A stretch of DNA of 32,545 bases from DASYHS01 sp035998295. GTDB lineage: Bacteria > Pseudomonadota > Alphaproteobacteria > Azospirillales > Azospirillaceae. The stretch covers positions 1-32,545 of the forward strand of contig NZ_DASYHS010000141.1 of the NCBI RefSeq assembly GCF_035998295.1, in the 5' to 3' direction. A program made the position numbers and the translations under genes. Shown one piece after another: positions 30,630 to 32,545 of this stretch (the first letter of the stretch is position 1; each line of letters opens with the position of its first letter). The notes under the pieces are model-generated. The model saw nothing but the letters and a program-made list of their open reading frames with translations, was not told the DNA's origin and did no database searches.

Positions 30630-31202
30630 TTAGCCCGCAATGGCTGCGCGTGCTACCCCGATCAGGACGCGCGCGGCGAGACGCAGCCCTTCCGGCGTCA
30701 GCCCTCCCGCCCCGAGCGGCGGCAGGTGGACGAAGGTCATGGGCAGGGCGGGCCAGCGGTGCCGGGCCGAGAAGAACAGGTGGTTGCAGACATAGGCCCC
30801 GGCATGCGCGCTCGGTCCCGCCGGCAGCCCGGCCGCGCGCAGCGCGTCGACCATGGCGTCCACCGGCAGCCCGGCCCAGTGCCCGACCGGGCCGTCCCCG
30901 GCGATGCGCCGGCCGCGCCGGACCTCGCCGCCAGTGTCGGGAGCCTCGCTGTCGTCGAGGTTGAGGGCCACGCGCTCGACCCGGATGCGGTCGGTCCCGG
31001 CCGCGAGCCCGAACGCGATTGCCGCCGCCGGGCGGTGACGCTCGACCAGGTCGGCGAAGCCCGCAACCGCGCCGTCCCAGGTCACGGGGAGCACGGCGCC
31101 GACGACGCCGGGCTCGTCGCGGACCGCATGCGCGAGCAGGGCGCTCGGGTTGTCGGCGTTGTCGCCGAACGGGCCGAAGCCGGTGACCAGGATCGGAATC
31201 AT
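30630..31202 (-). CDS. pcp: Pyroglutamyl-peptidase I
   Basis: A cysteine peptidase (family C15) that removes N-terminal pyroglutamate from peptides. The 190-residue protein has TGFGPFGDNADNPSALLA at the start, Glu in IRVERVALNLDDSE near residue 76, the nucleophile in GAYVCNHLFFSARHRW near 140 and His in MTFVHLPPLG near 163, the expected triad. It is slightly shorter than usual (about 210). ATG 31202 overlaps the trpS stop by four bases (ATGA). Its relationship to trpS is positional only. Confidence 0.9.
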   Translation of the reverse strand: MIPILVTGFGPFGDNADNPSALLAHAVRDEPGVVGAVLPVTWDGAVAGFADLVERHRPAAAIAFGLAAGTDRIRVERVALNLDDSEAPDTGGEVRRGRRIAGDGPVGHWAGLPVDAMVDALRAAGLPAGPSAHAGAYVCNHLFFSARHRWPALPMTFVHLPPLGAGGLTPEGLRLAARVLIGVARAAIAG

Positions 31203-32200
31203 CGCAGCCGGAGCAGGCCGATGATGTCCTTCAGCTCGCCCAGGTGGCGTGCGGCCATGTCTCCGGCCTTGTCGGCGCCGCGGCGCAGAATGCGGTCGAT
31301 CTCGGCCGGGTCGCTCATGAGCCGGCGCATCTCGGCCGTGATCGGGCCCAGCCGGGCCACCGAGAGGTCGACCAGCGCCGACTTGAAGGTGCTGAAGGTC
31401 TGCCCGGCGAAGCGGTCCAGCGCCTGCTGGCGGCCGGAGCCCTCCAGCGCCGCGTAGATCGTGACGAGGTTGTCCGCCTCGGGCCGCTTCTCCAGCGCCT
31501 CCAGCGTATCGGGCAGCGGCTCGGGGTCGGTCTTGGCCTTGCGGATCTTCTGGGCGATCGCGTCGGCGTCGTCGGTCAGGTTGATGCGCGAATAATCGCT
31601 CTCGTCCGACTTCGACATCTTCTTCGTGCCGTCGCGCAGGCTCATGACGCGGGTCGCCTCGCCCAGGATCTGCGGTTCCGGCTGCGGGAAGTAGTCCACC
31701 GCGTAATGGCGGTTGAAGGCGCCGGCGATGTCGCGCGCCAGCTCGAGGTGCTGCTTCTGGTCCTCGCCGACCGGGACGTGCGTCGCCTTGTAGATCAGGA
31801 TGTCGGCCGCCATCAGCACGGGATAGGCGTAGAGCCCGAGCACGGCGTTCTCGCGGTGCTTGCCGGCCTTGTCCTTGAACTGGGTCATCCGGTTCAGCCA
31901 GCCGAGCGGCGCGTGGCAGGACAGGATCCAGGACAGCTCGGCGTGCTGGGCGACGGCGGACTGGTTGAAGATGACGCAGCGCTCGGGATCGATGCCCGCC
32001 GCGATGTAGGCCGCCGCGACCTCGCGCGTGTTGGAGAGCAGGACGGCGGGGTCCTGGGGCAGGGTCAGCGCGTGCAGGTCGACGATGCAGAAGATGCTCT
32101 CGAACCGGTCCTGGAGCGCCACCCAGTTCCGCAGCGCGCCCAGGTAGTTGCCGAGATGAAGCTGGCGGGTCGGCTGCATGCCAGAGAAGATGCGGTCCAC
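31199..32200 (-). CDS. trpS: Tryptophanyl-tRNA synthetase
   Basis: A class I aminoacyl-tRNA synthetase of 333 residues, the bacterial norm. The N-terminus reads VDRIFSGMQPTRQLHLGNYL, with the HIGH-like HLGN motif near residue 15; the KMSKS motif (GTKKMSKSDESDYSR) is near 195. GTG 32200 is chosen because AGAGGA lies about 3-8 bases upstream and this matches the family N-terminus; the longer reading from 32317 adds proline-rich sequence that covers the promoter. It is read from the promoter at 32231-32259 and followed by pcp. Confidence 0.95.
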   Translation of the reverse strand: MDRIFSGMQPTRQLHLGNYLGALRNWVALQDRFESIFCIVDLHALTLPQDPAVLLSNTREVAAAYIAAGIDPERCVIFNQSAVAQHAELSWILSCHAPLGWLNRMTQFKDKAGKHRENAVLGLYAYPVLMAADILIYKATHVPVGEDQKQHLELARDIAGAFNRHYAVDYFPQPEPQILGEATRVMSLRDGTKKMSKSDESDYSRINLTDDADAIAQKIRKAKTDPEPLPDTLEALEKRPEADNLVTIYAALEGSGRQQALDRFAGQTFSTFKSALVDLSVARLGPITAEMRRLMSDPAEIDRILRRGADKAGDMAARHLGELKDIIGLLRLR

Positions 32201-32230
32201 TTGTCCTCTCCACGGAAAACGGGCCGGGCG

Positions 32231-32259
32231 TTTATGAGGCCTGGACGCGCCCGAATCAA
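32231..32259 (-). promoter_or_regulatory. Predicted trpS promoter
   Basis: On the - strand TTGATT (32254-32259), a 17-base spacer and CATAAA (32231-32236), four of six matches each. Transcription would begin near 32224, giving a 24-base leader. Confidence 0.55.
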
Positions 32260-32306
32260 GCAGGGGAGGGGGAGGGGGCACGGCGCCGCCGTGCCGCCGT
32301 TCCCGC

Positions 32307-32336
32307 TTGACACACATATATCCCGTTGGTTATGGG
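32307..32336 (+). promoter_or_regulatory. Predicted promoter of the ArsR-family gene
   Basis: A perfect TTGACA (32307-32312) with a weak -10 at TATGGG (32331-32336, 18-base spacer). The -10 lies inside the inverted repeat, fitting autorepression. Confidence 0.5.
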
Positions 32337-32356
32337 TTTGATCGATAGCCAACGGG
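32322..32356 (+). promoter_or_regulatory. Inverted-repeat operator candidate for the ArsR-family regulator
   Basis: CCCGTTGGTTAT (32322-32333) and ATAGCCAACGGG (32345-32356) are 12-bp inverted arms with one mismatch and an 11-base spacer. They overlap the predicted -10 and end 12 bases before the ATG. Confidence 0.6.
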
Positions 32357-32368
32357 TTATGGGTCTCG

Positions 32369-32545
32369 ATGCCGAACGCTCACGACGTGGTCTTCAGGAC
32401 GCTCGCCGATCCGACGCGGCGGGCGATCTTCGAGCGGCTGTGCCGCGAGGGGGAGCAGACGGTCGGGGCCTTGACGGCCCGGGCCGGGGTGTCGCAGCCG
32501 GCCGTCTCCAAGCATCTCGGCGTCCTGAAACAGGCCGGGCTGGTG
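32369..32545 (+). CDS. ArsR-family transcriptional regulator (N-terminal part, runs off the right edge)
   Basis: Fifty-nine residues are visible: MPNAHDVVFRTLADPTRRAI, then FERLCREGEQTVGALTARAG and VSQPAVSKHLGVLKQAGLV. The ADPTRR opening and the winged-helix SQPAVSKHLGVLKQAGLV are typical of ArsR/SmtB-type regulators of the group often paired with an SRPBCC (AHSA1-like) gene. No metal-binding Cys pair (ELCVCDL) is visible, so metal sensing is not indicated. A likely partner gene would lie beyond the window. Confidence 0.9.
   Translation, partial: MPNAHDVVFRTLADPTRRAIFERLCREGEQTVGALTARAGVSQPAVSKHLGVLKQAGLV

Overview
The window is high-GC DNA from an alphaproteobacterium, probably of the Rhodospirillales type, although the genus cannot be fixed from sequence alone. 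The evidence is gene content and order: the rimP-nusA-ylxR-infB-rbfA-truB-rpsO-pnp block, an lnt-corC-ybeY-phoH-miaB block, a MucR regulator, an olsB-like/acyltransferase pair, a TSUP/TIGR02186 pair, and alphaproteobacterial-style LexA (GAAC-N7-GAAC) and CtrA-like sites. It is core chromosome, with no IS element, CRISPR array, rRNA or tRNA gene that I can support.

Left edge (1-4.7 kb). A partial terminase-small-subunit-like gene runs off the left edge behind a promoter whose spacer is an SOS box. An EI24/CysZ-like membrane protein and a bactofilin follow on the + strand and end at a bidirectional terminator. Convergent to them (- strand) are an AraC regulator, a YtkA/FixH-like lipoprotein and a di-heme cytochrome c peroxidase gene broken by a one-base frameshift in a 7-base homopolymer.

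Translation and RNA block (4.7-15.4 kb, - strand). trmB, then rimP, nusA, ylxR, infB, rbfA, truB, rpsO and pnp form the conserved transcription/translation operon for ribosome assembly, initiation, tRNA modification and RNA turnover. A promoter and a ~90-nt structured leader ending in a strong intrinsic terminator precede rimP. The leader can fold into two mutually exclusive forms, so it looks like an attenuator for the whole operon. The rpsO-pnp gap carries three strong hairpins, the last with a U-run.

Middle (15.4-24.6 kb). After a 26-bp tandem repeat lie an XRE regulator, lnt, and a tightly overlapped run of corC-like, ybeY, phoH and miaB (stop/start overlaps of ATGA, GTGA and TTGA type). 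Then come a putative ornithine-lipid pair (olsB-like plus PlsC-like acyltransferase) and mucR, divergent from a small TusA-family gene. metK, which from memory often sits between the XRE gene and trmB in alphaproteobacteria, is absent; the tandem repeat is there instead.

Right part (24.6-32.5 kb). On the - strand: trpS, pcp, a TSUP transporter overlapping a TIGR02186 membrane protein, a universal stress protein, a NifU-like Fe-S scaffold, a Bax-like glucosaminidase, tsaB and rimI. At the right edge an ArsR-family gene starts on the + strand behind a perfect -35 hexamer and an inverted repeat. The most notable items are the rimP attenuator, the SOS-controlled terminase-like gene, the CtrA-like site before the bactofilin, and the homopolymer frameshift in the peroxidase.
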